Shown in pieces: positions 8,951 to 17,393 of a stretch of DNA of 60,827 nucleotides (positions are counted from its first letter, which is position 1; each line of letters begins with the position of its first letter). The stretch lies in assembly GCA_902635845.1 (NCBI GenBank), contig CACPPK010000002.1, positions 82,713 through 143,539 on the forward strand, in the 5' to 3' direction. Under the pieces are notes generated by a model that did no database searches, was not told the DNA's origin, and worked only from the letters and a program-made list of their open reading frames with translations. Made by a program: the position numbers and the translations under genes. Source of the stretch: an uncultured Pelagibacteraceae bacterium. GTDB lineage: Bacteria; Pseudomonadota; Alphaproteobacteria; Pelagibacterales; Pelagibacteraceae.

Positions 8951-9853
8951 TTAGCTTTTATAAAGCTCGATACCACTAAGATTTAAAGTTTCAGTTAAAT
9001 ACTTATAACCTATTTTTGCGTATTCAAATGGGTTTGCTTTTGCAGGATCTTGTTCAGCCTCTACTACCAACCATCCAGAATAATTTTTTTTCTTCAATAC
9101 ATCAAACAATGGTTTGTAATCAATACATCCATCACCTGGAACTGTAAATGCACCTTCTAAAAAAGCCCCTCTAAAACTTAAGTCTTCTTTTAAAGATTTT
9201 TCTAATACACTTTTTCTAATATCCTTACAATGCATATGAATTAATCTTTCGCTAAAATCATTTAATATTTTTAAAGAGTCTCCCTGAGCAAATAACATGT
9301 GGCCAGTATCTAATGTAAGTTTTACACTATCATGTGTGTTTTCAAGTAGTCTTACCGTATCCTCTTCAGTCTCTATTATCGTGCCCATATGATGATGATA
9401 AGCAAGTGGCATACCCTCATCTTCAAGATATTTTCCCATTTCTGAGATTTTTTCATAATATTTTTTTGACTCTTCAAGACTCATTTGAGGTCTTGAAGAC
9501 AATTTTCGATCTGGATCTCCTTGAATTGAACCAGAAACTTCAGCAAAAACCATACAAGGTGAATTACAATCTTTAAAAAGTTTCAGCTGATCTTGAATTA
9601 AATCTTTTTCTTCATCAAAACTATTTGTTCTCAAATTAGCTCCATACCAACCTGAGCAAAGATTTAGATTAAATTCTTTAAGTTTAGGGATTAATTCTTC
9701 TGATTTTTTTGGAAATTTACCACCAGACTCAATTCCAATAAATCCTGCCTGACTAGCTTCTGACAAACATTGTTCTAAAGAAGTATGGCCACCCAATTCA
9801 GGCATATCATCGTTACTCCATGCAATTGGTGCTATTCCTAATTTTACTGACAT
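8951..9853 (-). CDS. iolE: Inosose dehydratase-like sugar isomerase/dehydratase
   Basis: 300 residues, xylose-isomerase-like TIM barrel. The N-terminus GIAPIAWSNDDMPELGG is characteristic of IolE/MocC, which removes water from scyllo-inosose in myo-inositol breakdown. Metal-ligand positions are visible: Glu in GIESGG, Asp in TLDTGHM, His in IHMHCKD and Glu in VVEAEQDP. It is divergent from iolG, with 135 nt between the start codons. No iolB, iolC or iolD lies in this window, so the pathway is not complete here. A related keto-sugar could also be the substrate. Confidence 0.8.
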   Translation of the reverse strand: MSVKLGIAPIAWSNDDMPELGGHTSLEQCLSEASQAGFIGIESGGKFPKKSEELIPKLKEFNLNLCSGWYGANLRTNSFDEEKDLIQDQLKLFKDCNSPCMVFAEVSGSIQGDPDRKLSSRPQMSLEESKKYYEKISEMGKYLEDEGMPLAYHHHMGTIIETEEDTVRLLENTHDSVKLTLDTGHMLFAQGDSLKILNDFSERLIHMHCKDIRKSVLEKSLKEDLSFRGAFLEGAFTVPGDGCIDYKPLFDVLKKKNYSGWLVVEAEQDPAKANPFEYAKIGYKYLTETLNLSGIELYKS

Positions 9854-9988
9854 AAAATTTATTAAAAAGTTAAATCATTTTTAAATGATGATGTTATGTG
9901 CATCAAGAAAATTATATTTTTAATTAGTATTTAATTCATCATTAAAAATGTTTCTTGATTTTGTTTTTTAATTCTGTTCTATATTCTT
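9854..9988. promoter_or_regulatory. Divergent iolE/iolG promoter region with inverted repeats
   Basis: This 135-nt spacer carries a dyad ATCATTT-TT-AAATGAT (9874-9889), a 9-nt inverted pair ATCAAGAAA (9902-9910) and TTTCTTGAT (9951-9959), and an 8-nt inverted pair AATGATGA (9884-9891) and TCATCATT (9936-9943). The spacing of about 50 nt between halves would suit looping or two operator sites for a regulator of both genes. AT-rich DNA yields such pairs by chance, so significance is uncertain. Confidence 0.35.
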
Positions 9989-10990
9989 ATGATTAACTTT
10001 TCGTTAATGGGAGCAGGACGGATTGGAAAAATGCATGCTAAATTTATTGCAGCACATCCAAAAGCAAAATTAAAATACATTTACGAAATTAATTCTGAAT
10101 TCGCTGAAGAAGTAGCAAAATCAACAGGGTGCTCAATTGCTTCGTCACCAGAGGACGCAATTAATGCAGATGATATAGACGCAGTTCTTATAGCTTCTGC
10201 TACTCCAACTCATACTCAATTTATTACAATGGCAGCAAAAGCAGGAAAAGCAATTTTTTGTGAAAAGCCAATTGATTTGGATATCAATAAAGTAAATGAG
10301 TGCATGGAAAATATCAAAGGAACAAACGTTCCTATTCAAATTGGATTTAACAGAAGGTTTGATTCCAGTCATGCAAAGGCACAAGAGGCAAGGGTAAAAA
10401 AGGAAATTGGTGAATTGGAAATGATTGTTATTACTAGTAGAGATCCTGAACCTCCTGGAATTGACTATTTAAAAGCTGCTGGAGGATTTTTTAGAGATAC
10501 TACTATACATGATTTTGATTTAACTAGATTTATATTAGGAGATGATCCTGTAGTTCAAGTATCAGCATTTGGAGGTGCTTTATTTGATAAAAATTCACAA
10601 CAAGTAAAAGATCTAGATACCGCTATGTTTATTTTAAAATCAAAAAATGGTGTTTTAATTCATATTAACAACTCTCGACGAGCAGTTTATGGATATGATC
10701 AAAGAGTTGAAGTATTTGGTAGTAAAGGAATGGTAATCTCTAACAACCAAACTCCTACTTCTTTAGAAAGATACACAAACACATCAACAAATGAAAAAGA
10801 GCCTATACATTTCTTTTTTATTGAGAGATATGAGCAAGCTTACAGAGATCAATTTAATGAATTTGTAAAATGCGTTGAAAATAAAACAAAACCATTAGTA
10901 GGATTTGAGGATGGAAGAAACGCTTTGATAATAGCTAATGCAGCATATGAATCCTTTGAAAGTGGTAAAGTAATAGATATAAAATTCTAA
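9989..10990 (+). CDS. iolG: Inositol 2-dehydrogenase
   Basis: 333 residues, Gfo/Idh/MocA family. The Rossmann motif GAGRIGKMHA is at residues 8-17, CEKPIDLD carries the catalytic-region Lys, and the GGFFRDTTIHDFDL stretch with the Asp/His pair is diagnostic of inositol dehydrogenases (IolG/IdhA). It oxidises myo-inositol or a related cyclitol to the 2-keto form with NAD+. It stands head to head with iolE, which would act on the product, and is followed after 1 nt by an SDR gene. Confidence 0.87.
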   Translation: MINFSLMGAGRIGKMHAKFIAAHPKAKLKYIYEINSEFAEEVAKSTGCSIASSPEDAINADDIDAVLIASATPTHTQFITMAAKAGKAIFCEKPIDLDINKVNECMENIKGTNVPIQIGFNRRFDSSHAKAQEARVKKEIGELEMIVITSRDPEPPGIDYLKAAGGFFRDTTIHDFDLTRFILGDDPVVQVSAFGGALFDKNSQQVKDLDTAMFILKSKNGVLIHINNSRRAVYGYDQRVEVFGSKGMVISNNQTPTSLERYTNTSTNEKEPIHFFFIERYEQAYRDQFNEFVKCVENKTKPLVGFEDGRNALIIANAAYESFESGKVIDIKF

Positions 10991-10991
10991 T

Positions 10992-11846
10992 ATGTCTAAT
11001 AAATATATATCTGAACAATCTAACCAATTTAAAAACAAAATAATAATTGTAACAGGAAGCACCCAAGGTAGTGGAGCTGAGACTGCGAAATTACTAGCAA
11101 ACAGAGGCGCTAAAGGAATAACTATCTGTGGAAGAAATAATAAAAATGGAAACAAGGTAAAATCCGAAATAGAAAGCATAGGCGCAGAATGCCTATACGT
11201 TCAAGCAGATTTAGAAAAACTTGAGGACTGTAAAAAAATAGTTTCTGAAACTGATAAAAAATTTAACACAGTAGATTCATTTATAAATGTTGCAGCTTTT
11301 ACTGAAAGAGGAACGATCTTAAGCACAACAGAGGAAAATTTTGATAAAAATTTTAATGTAAATGTAAAAGCTCCTCTTTTTATGATGCAAGACGTTATAA
11401 AAATAATGATCAGGGATAAAAAAAAAGGAACTATAGCTCATATTCTATCAATGGCCGGATATAGTGGTATGCCTTTCTTAACTGCTTACAGCTCTTCTAA
11501 AGCAGCATTAGCAGTAATGATTAAAAATGTTGCAAATTCAGTTTCTGGTCATCAAATAAGAGTGAATGGAGTAAATCTAGGTTGGACAGATACACCAGCA
11601 GAAACAGTAATTCAGAAAAAATTTCACAACGCAGATGATAATTGGTTAAAAAAAGCTGAATCAAAAGTTCCTTTTAAAAGATTAAACAAACCTTTGGATG
11701 TTGCAAAGATATTGGCATTCTTGTGTTCAGATGAGTCAGGAATTATGACTGGCAGTATAATTGATTTTGATCAAACAGTTGCAGGATGGCATTCTTATTC
11801 AGCATATGACACCAAAGTATTAGATGATAGTATTTTAGGTGAGTGA
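10992..11846 (+). CDS. Short-chain dehydrogenase/reductase (SDR)
   Basis: 284 residues, classical SDR. The nucleotide-binding motif TGSTQGSG is at about 20-27 and the active-site YxxxK appears as AYSSSKAAL with an upstream catalytic Ser in HILSMAG. It starts 1 nt after iolG, so it is surely in the same operon. It probably oxidises or reduces a sugar, polyol or cyclitol intermediate; the substrate is not evident. An unusual C-terminal tail after the VDFDQT-type segment (GWHSYSAYDTK) is not typical of generic SDRs. Confidence 0.85.
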   Translation: MSNKYISEQSNQFKNKIIIVTGSTQGSGAETAKLLANRGAKGITICGRNNKNGNKVKSEIESIGAECLYVQADLEKLEDCKKIVSETDKKFNTVDSFINVAAFTERGTILSTTEENFDKNFNVNVKAPLFMMQDVIKIMIRDKKKGTIAHILSMAGYSGMPFLTAYSSSKAALAVMIKNVANSVSGHQIRVNGVNLGWTDTPAETVIQKKFHNADDNWLKKAESKVPFKRLNKPLDVAKILAFLCSDESGIMTGSIIDFDQTVAGWHSYSAYDTKVLDDSILGE

Positions 11847-11865
11847 ACCTAATTAAAATTAATTT

Positions 11866-12828
11866 GTGAAAAAAAATAAAATTAAAGATACTGGTTTGGA
11901 AGTTACAGAATTAAGTTTTGGAACATCCTCTTTAGGGAGTATGCCAGACACTTATGGTTATGAAGTACCAGAACAAAGGGCTCAAGAAACGTTAAAAAGA
12001 TTTTTTCAAGGTCCAGTAAATATGCTTGATACTTCAAGAAATTATGCAATGGGAGAAAGTGAAAAAAGGATTGGAATAGCAATAAAGGAAAATAAGGGTT
12101 GGCCAGAAAATTTTATCTTATCAACAAAAATTGATAGAAATATGGATACGCTAGTTCTTGATAAAAAAAGAACAAGAGAATCTATTGAAGAAAGTTTAAA
12201 AACTTTAAATGTAGACTCTGTTGATATTTTATTTCTTCATGATCCAGAATACGTAAAAGATGTAAATGATATCACTAAAAAAGATGGGGCCTTGGATGAG
12301 TTATTTAAAATAAAAGAAGAGGGTTTAGCTAAGGCAGTTGGTTTAGCTATGGGAAAAATAAATATAATGTTTCCTCTTTTAAAAAATTGGGACTTTGATG
12401 TGATAATTAATCATAACAGATATACTTTATTAAACAGAGAAGCAGATGAAATGTATAGCTATGCTCACAGTAAAAATATATCTATTTTTAATGCTGCTCC
12501 TTACGCTGGTGGGGTTTTAGCAAAAGGTCCAAGTAACTTTAAAAAAATAACTTATCAAGATGTTACAGAAGAAAAACTTGCACCTGCGAGAGAAATAGAA
12601 AAAGTTTGTAAAAAATATAATGTTGAAATGGGTGCAGCTGCCTTACAGTTTTCAATGAAAGATAAAAGAATTACCTCTACTCTATGCGGTGTTACTAGTA
12701 TTCAGAGTATTGAAAAAAACCTGTCTTGGGCTAAAACAAATATCCCAGAAGAATTTTGGAACGAAGTTTTAAAATTACCTTACTCAAGCAAAGATCCAGA
12801 ATCTGAAAGAAAATATACACCTGGTTAA
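11866..12828 (+). CDS. Aldo/keto reductase, D-threo-aldose dehydrogenase-like
   Basis: 320 residues starting at a GTG codon (11866). The AKR tetrad is visible: Asp in LDTSRNY, its Tyr, Lys in STKIDR and His in LFLHDPE. The N-terminal VTELSFGTSSLGS and the VPEQRAQETLKRF stretch resemble the D-threo-aldose/L-fucose 1-dehydrogenase group. It may oxidise free sugars such as galactose or fucose analogues at C1 with NAD(P)+. It follows the SDR on the same strand and precedes the sugar ABC importer, in keeping with a sugar catabolic unit. Confidence 0.82.
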   Translation: MKKNKIKDTGLEVTELSFGTSSLGSMPDTYGYEVPEQRAQETLKRFFQGPVNMLDTSRNYAMGESEKRIGIAIKENKGWPENFILSTKIDRNMDTLVLDKKRTRESIEESLKTLNVDSVDILFLHDPEYVKDVNDITKKDGALDELFKIKEEGLAKAVGLAMGKINIMFPLLKNWDFDVIINHNRYTLLNREADEMYSYAHSKNISIFNAAPYAGGVLAKGPSNFKKITYQDVTEEKLAPAREIEKVCKKYNVEMGAAALQFSMKDKRITSTLCGVTSIQSIEKNLSWAKTNIPEEFWNEVLKLPYSSKDPESERKYTPG

Positions 12829-12868
12829 ATTTTAAAAAAATTATAAATAAGATAATTATATATTTATT

Positions 12869-12890
12869 TTGTTAATTTAATTATTAACAA
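12869..12890. promoter_or_regulatory. Dyad symmetry upstream of the sugar ABC operon
   Basis: Arms TTGTTAAT (12869-12876) and ATTAACAA (12883-12890) form a perfect inverted repeat with a 6-nt spacer, about 80 nt before the binding-protein start. It is the right size for a LacI/GntR-type operator, but no regulator gene lies nearby and the arms are AT-rich. Tentative. Confidence 0.3.
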
Positions 12891-12968
12891 TTTCCGGGGA
12901 TAATTTTTAATTGTAATCAATTTTAAAAATACATAATCTATCAAAGATAAATTAAAAAAGGAGCATAA

Positions 12969-14213
12969 ATGAAAAAGGTTATTATCTCATTAATAATGAT
13001 GTTTGGAATAATCTCTTCAACTTCATTAGCTGGTACTTTGGTGATAAATACAGATACATCTGATGCAGCACCAAAAGAAGCTTTTGAATATATTATTAAA
13101 AAATTTGAAGAAGAGAACCCAGACGTCACAGTAAAATGGAATGTTTTTGACCATGAGGGTTACAAACAATCCATAAGAAATTTTTTAAACACCGATCCAC
13201 CTGATGTTGCAAACTGGTATGCTGGAAATAGAATGTTACCATTTGTAAGAGCAGGTTTGTTTGAAGATGTCTCTGATATTTGGAAAGACTCAGGTTGGGT
13301 AGACGGAAACCTTTCTGAAAATATGGAGCATGCTAAAAAATCTATGACGATTGGTGGTAAGCAATGGGGTATTCCTTACACTTATTATCAGTGGGGCGTG
13401 TATTACAGAAAAGATTTATTTACAGCAAATGGAATATCTGTACCAAAAACATGGGATGATTTTGTAGCTGCATGCGCTACGTTAAAAGCTGCAGGTATTA
13501 CACCTATTACAATTGGATCAAAGTATCTTTGGACAACAGCTGGTGTTTTTGATTATTTAAATCTTAGAACAAATGGCTATGAGTTCCATATGGATTTAAC
13601 ACTAGGTAAGGTTCCTTACACAGATCCAAAAGTGCAAGCAGTATTTGATAAATGGGATGAGCTTGTAAAGCCTGGTTACTTCTTAGAAAATCATGCAGCA
13701 CTTAGTTGGCAAGAAGCTTTAACTCCTATGGTGAACGGTGAAGCAGCAATGTATGTAATGGGTAACTTTGCTGTTGCTCCTTTAAAAGAGGCTGGCTTAA
13801 GAGATTCTAATTTAGGTTTCTTCCAGTTCCCTGAAATCACACCAGGTATCCCAATGGCTGAAGAAGCACCTACGGACACTGTGCATATACCGTCTAAAGC
13901 TAAAAATAAAACTGATGCTAAGCGTTTCTTAATATTTATGTCTCGAGCAGATGTGCAAGAAGAGATCAATAAAATATTAGGTCAGCTTCCTATTAACAAG
14001 AACTCTAGTGTTAAAAAGGGAGATCCATTCTTAAAAGCAGGATTGAATATGCTAAATAACGCTTATGCAATGGCGCAATTCTACGATAGAGATGCTCCAG
14101 CTCAAATGGCATCAGAGGGTATGAAAGGCTTTCAAGAATATATGTCTAATCCTGACAGAAGACAAAAAATCTTAGAAAGATTAGAAAAAGTACGTCAAAA
14201 AGTTTATAAATAA
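12969..14213 (+). CDS. ABC transporter sugar-binding protein
   Basis: 414 residues, solute-binding protein family 1. A signal peptide (MKKVIISLIMMFGIISSTSLA) is followed by the family region with GGKQWGIPYTYYQWGVYYRKD and VNGEAAMYVMGNFA motifs. A strong ribosome-binding site (AAAGGAG, 12957-12963) precedes the ATG. It captures an oligosaccharide or glycoside in the periplasm for the two downstream permeases. Followed by a strong hairpin (14221-14256) that probably keeps this protein in excess over the permeases. Related systems include AglE-type alpha-glucoside importers, but the ligand cannot be read directly. Confidence 0.92.
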   Translation: MKKVIISLIMMFGIISSTSLAGTLVINTDTSDAAPKEAFEYIIKKFEEENPDVTVKWNVFDHEGYKQSIRNFLNTDPPDVANWYAGNRMLPFVRAGLFEDVSDIWKDSGWVDGNLSENMEHAKKSMTIGGKQWGIPYTYYQWGVYYRKDLFTANGISVPKTWDDFVAACATLKAAGITPITIGSKYLWTTAGVFDYLNLRTNGYEFHMDLTLGKVPYTDPKVQAVFDKWDELVKPGYFLENHAALSWQEALTPMVNGEAAMYVMGNFAVAPLKEAGLRDSNLGFFQFPEITPGIPMAEEAPTDTVHIPSKAKNKTDAKRFLIFMSRADVQEEINKILGQLPINKNSSVKKGDPFLKAGLNMLNNAYAMAQFYDRDAPAQMASEGMKGFQEYMSNPDRRQKILERLEKVRQKVYK

Positions 14214-14220
14214 ACTTTTA

Positions 14221-14256
14221 TTTTAACTGTGGGGCTTACTGGCCCCTCAGTTAAAA
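14221..14256 (+). terminator. Intra-operon hairpin between binding protein and permease
   Basis: Arms TTTTAACTG-T-GGGGC (14221-14235) and GCCCC-T-CAGTTAAAA (14242-14256) pair fully except for a single T-T mismatch, leaving the 6-nt loop TTACTG. The GC core is conspicuous in this region. There is no uniform U-tract after it, so it may act as an mRNA 3'-end stabiliser or partial terminator that sets the ratio between the binding protein and the permeases. Confidence 0.75.
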
Positions 14257-14289
14257 ATTCGATTTCATCAATTTTTAAAATATAATTAT

Positions 14290-15210
14290 ATGGAACTAAA
14301 TAATTCAAAAGCTAAAAGAATTACTTGGTTTCAAAAAAATCAAGTTAAAATAAGCCCATGGATTTTTCTAGCTCCAGGATTAATATTTTTTTCCATTTAT
14401 GTAATAGCCCCGATATTTGTATCTATTGGCATTTCCTTTTATCAATGGGATGGATTATCTCCATCTATATATGTTGGTCTTCAAAATTACATTGAACTTT
14501 TAGATGATGAATATTTTTATATTTCACTTTGGAATAATCTTAAATGGTTAATATTTTTTATGTTAGCAGTTCCTATTGGCTTAGGACTAGCAATATTTTT
14601 AAATCAAATTGTTTTTGGAATTAGATTAATTAAATCTCTATTTTTTTTTCCATTTGTTATTTCTCAAGTAGTCATTGGACTTATTTTTACTTGGTTTTAC
14701 CAACCAAATTATGGGGTTATTGCGCCCTTTCTAAATTTTATTGGATTAGAAGGATTTTCAATTCTTGCAAATGAAAATACTGCAACTTATGGGATAATAT
14801 TTGCAGGTCTATATCCACAAATTGCTTATTGTTTAATTTTATATTTAACAGGACTTAACAATATTAACCCTGAACAAATTGAGGCTGGGAGAATGGATGG
14901 CGCCAAAGGATTTCATTTATTTTGGAATATAGTGCTTCCGCAACTAAGGCACGCTACCTTTTTAGCAATTGTAGTAACTGTGATTGGTGCGCTTAGAAGT
15001 TTTGATATGGTGGCAATAATGACTCAAGGTGGACCTTATGGTTATTCAAATGTGTTAGCGTATTACATGTTTGAGCAAGCTTTAAGTGAATACGGTTACA
15101 GAATGGGATACGGGTCAGCAATAGCAACTGTTTTGTTTACAATAATGATGTTTTATATTTTATTTTTTATATACAGAATGTATCGAAACGAGAGGGAGGA
15201 TAATAACTAA
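14290..15210 (+). CDS. Sugar ABC transporter permease (MalF/UgpA type)
   Basis: 306 residues with six to seven membrane segments. The EAA loop that contacts the ATPase reads EAGRMDGAKGFHLFWNIVLPQL. Inner-membrane half of a CUT1-type carbohydrate importer. Its stop (TAA) is directly followed by the ATG of the second permease at 15211, showing tight coupling. Confidence 0.92.
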   Translation: MELNNSKAKRITWFQKNQVKISPWIFLAPGLIFFSIYVIAPIFVSIGISFYQWDGLSPSIYVGLQNYIELLDDEYFYISLWNNLKWLIFFMLAVPIGLGLAIFLNQIVFGIRLIKSLFFFPFVISQVVIGLIFTWFYQPNYGVIAPFLNFIGLEGFSILANENTATYGIIFAGLYPQIAYCLILYLTGLNNINPEQIEAGRMDGAKGFHLFWNIVLPQLRHATFLAIVVTVIGALRSFDMVAIMTQGGPYGYSNVLAYYMFEQALSEYGYRMGYGSAIATVLFTIMMFYILFFIYRMYRNEREDNN

Positions 15211-16062
15211 ATGTTCCCTACTCCAATTCATCAAAGACCAATCGTAAATCAATATATTTATAAAATATTTTTACCTATCTCATTAATTATTTGGTTGATA
15301 CCGATTTTTGGTATTTTAATGACATCAATAAGAGGTTTAGGAGATATTACTGCTGGAAATATGTGGGGAACACCAAGTGAATTTTTACTTTTTTCAAATT
15401 TATACGATGTTTTCACTAACACTCCAATGATCAAATACACTTTAAATAGTTTTAAAGTAACTATACCAACAATGTTAGGAGCGGTTGCTTTAAGTTGTAT
15501 GACTGGCTTTGCTCTTGCGAATTATAAGTTTAAGACAAATTTAATAATATTTTTTATTTTTATAGCCGGAAACTTTGTTCCATTTCAAATTTTAATGATA
15601 CCGGTAAGAGATCTGACTTTTAAAATTGGTCTCTACAATACTATTACAGGATTAGTTTTATTTCATGTAGCTTTTCAAACAGGTTTTTGCACACTTTTTA
15701 TGAGAAATTTTATTAAAGCGTTACCTCAAGAGCTTATCGAGGCTGCGAGAATGGATGGAGCATCTGAATTTAGAATATTTTGGAAGATAATATTACCTTT
15801 GACTAGACCAGCTATAGCAGCACTGTGTGTTTTAATTTTTACATTTATATGGAACGATTATTTTTGGGCAACCGTCTTAATACAAGGTGATCATGCAATG
15901 CCAATTACTGCTGGATTAAAATCATTAAATGGTCAATGGATTACAGCTTATCACTTGCTATCAACTGGATCTATTGTTGCTGCGATACCTCCTGTTATTA
16001 TGTTTTTTTTAATGCAAAAACATTTTATTGCTGGATTAACTCTTGGAGCAACTAAAGGTTAG
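15211..16062 (+). CDS. Sugar ABC transporter permease (MalG/UgpE type)
   Basis: 283 residues with six membrane segments. The EAA motif reads EAARMDGASEFRIFWKIILPL, typical of MalG-like subunits. It pairs with the preceding permease. The gene ends 1 nt before the GH4 start, so transport and glycoside cleavage are in one operon. Confidence 0.92.
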   Translation: MFPTPIHQRPIVNQYIYKIFLPISLIIWLIPIFGILMTSIRGLGDITAGNMWGTPSEFLLFSNLYDVFTNTPMIKYTLNSFKVTIPTMLGAVALSCMTGFALANYKFKTNLIIFFIFIAGNFVPFQILMIPVRDLTFKIGLYNTITGLVLFHVAFQTGFCTLFMRNFIKALPQELIEAARMDGASEFRIFWKIILPLTRPAIAALCVLIFTFIWNDYFWATVLIQGDHAMPITAGLKSLNGQWITAYHLLSTGSIVAAIPPVIMFFLMQKHFIAGLTLGATKG

Positions 16063-16063
16063 T

Positions 16064-17392
16064 ATGATTAAAGTTACTTTTATTGGAGCAGGAAGCACTG
16101 TATTTATGAAAAATATACTTACAGATATTTTGCTTGAAAAAAATTTCAATAACTGTGAAATAGTTTTGCAAGATATTGATGATAGAAGATTAAAAACCTC
16201 AAATTTGGTTGCAGAAAAAGTTGCAAAATCAATAGGTGCAAATCCAAAGATTATAATCGAAAAAAATCAAAAAAAAGCACTTAGTGGAGCTGACTTTGTA
16301 ATATTAATTTTTCAAATAGGAGGTTATGAGCCCTCTACAGTTATTGATTTTGAAATTCCGGCAAAGTATGGACTAAAACAAACTATTGGTGACACTTTAG
16401 GAATAGGTGGGATCATGAGAGGATTGAGAACTGTGCCCGCTTTATTGTCAGTTGCTAAAGATATGAATGAAGTTTGTCCAAGCGCAACTATGTTGCAGTA
16501 TGTTAATCCTATGGCAATTAATTGTTTAGCATTGTCTAAATTTGCACCTGAGCTTAAATATGTTGGACTTTGTCATTCTGTACAAGGAACTGCTGAAGAT
16601 TTAGCAAAAGATATTGGCGAGGATATAAAAAACATTAGTTATGAATGTTCAGGTATCAATCATATGTCTTTTTATACTAAGTTTGAAAAAATTAATCCTG
16701 ATGGAAAAAAAGAAAATCTTTATCCTAAAATTTTTAAAGCTGGAAAAGAAAAAACATTTGGTACCAATTGGGATGGATGCACGAACGAAGTTAGATATAA
16801 AGTTTTAGAAAAATTTGGATATTTTGTTACTGAGTCATCCGAACACTTTGCAGAATATACTCCTTGGTTTATTAAAAATAACAGAGAGGACTTATTAAGT
16901 GAATTCAATATTCCAATTAATGAATATATTCGAAGGTGCAAAAAACAAATTAAAATGTGGGATCAACAAGAGCAAAATTTATTAGATGGAGAAAAATTTG
17001 TTTGTGAGAAATCTTTAGAGTATGCCTCACGGATAATTGTATCAATTGTTGACGGAAAAGAAGACACAGTTAATGGAAATGTTTTGAATAACAAGTTAAT
17101 TTCTAATTTACCAGATGATTGTTGTGTAGAAGTACCATGTAAAATAAATAATGAGGGAATTAACCCTCAAAAAGTTGGGAATTTACCTATGCATTTAGCA
17201 AACCTAATGAAAACTAATATAAATGTTCAACAATTAACTGTTGAAGCTTTAAGAACCAAAAAAAAAGAGACCATTTATCATGCGGCTATGTTAGATCCAC
17301 TTACTTCTTCTTTATTAAGTTTAGATCAAATTAGTTCTATGGTAGATGAGTTATTAAAAGCTCATAAAAATTGGATACCAGAATTTAACTAA
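16064..17392 (+). CDS. GH4 family glycosidase (alpha-glucosidase/alpha-galactosidase type)
   Basis: About 442 residues from the ATG at 16064; the upstream in-frame GTG/TTG-type start would run into the permease gene. The N-terminal Rossmann motif FIGAGST and the GDTLGIGGIMRGLRT stretch are GH4 signatures. Metal ligands are visible as GLCHS (Cys) and GINHM (His). GH4 enzymes use NAD+ and Mn2+ and cleave by an oxidation-elimination path; the CHS form is found in alpha-glucosidases and alpha-galactosidases of the AglA/MelA type. Cytoplasmic. It would cleave the glycoside brought in by the adjacent ABC importer. Confidence 0.87.
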   Translation: MIKVTFIGAGSTVFMKNILTDILLEKNFNNCEIVLQDIDDRRLKTSNLVAEKVAKSIGANPKIIIEKNQKKALSGADFVILIFQIGGYEPSTVIDFEIPAKYGLKQTIGDTLGIGGIMRGLRTVPALLSVAKDMNEVCPSATMLQYVNPMAINCLALSKFAPELKYVGLCHSVQGTAEDLAKDIGEDIKNISYECSGINHMSFYTKFEKINPDGKKENLYPKIFKAGKEKTFGTNWDGCTNEVRYKVLEKFGYFVTESSEHFAEYTPWFIKNNREDLLSEFNIPINEYIRRCKKQIKMWDQQEQNLLDGEKFVCEKSLEYASRIIVSIVDGKEDTVNGNVLNNKLISNLPDDCCVEVPCKINNEGINPQKVGNLPMHLANLMKTNINVQQLTVEALRTKKKETIYHAAMLDPLTSSLLSLDQISSMVDELLKAHKNWIPEFN

Positions 17393-17393
17393 C

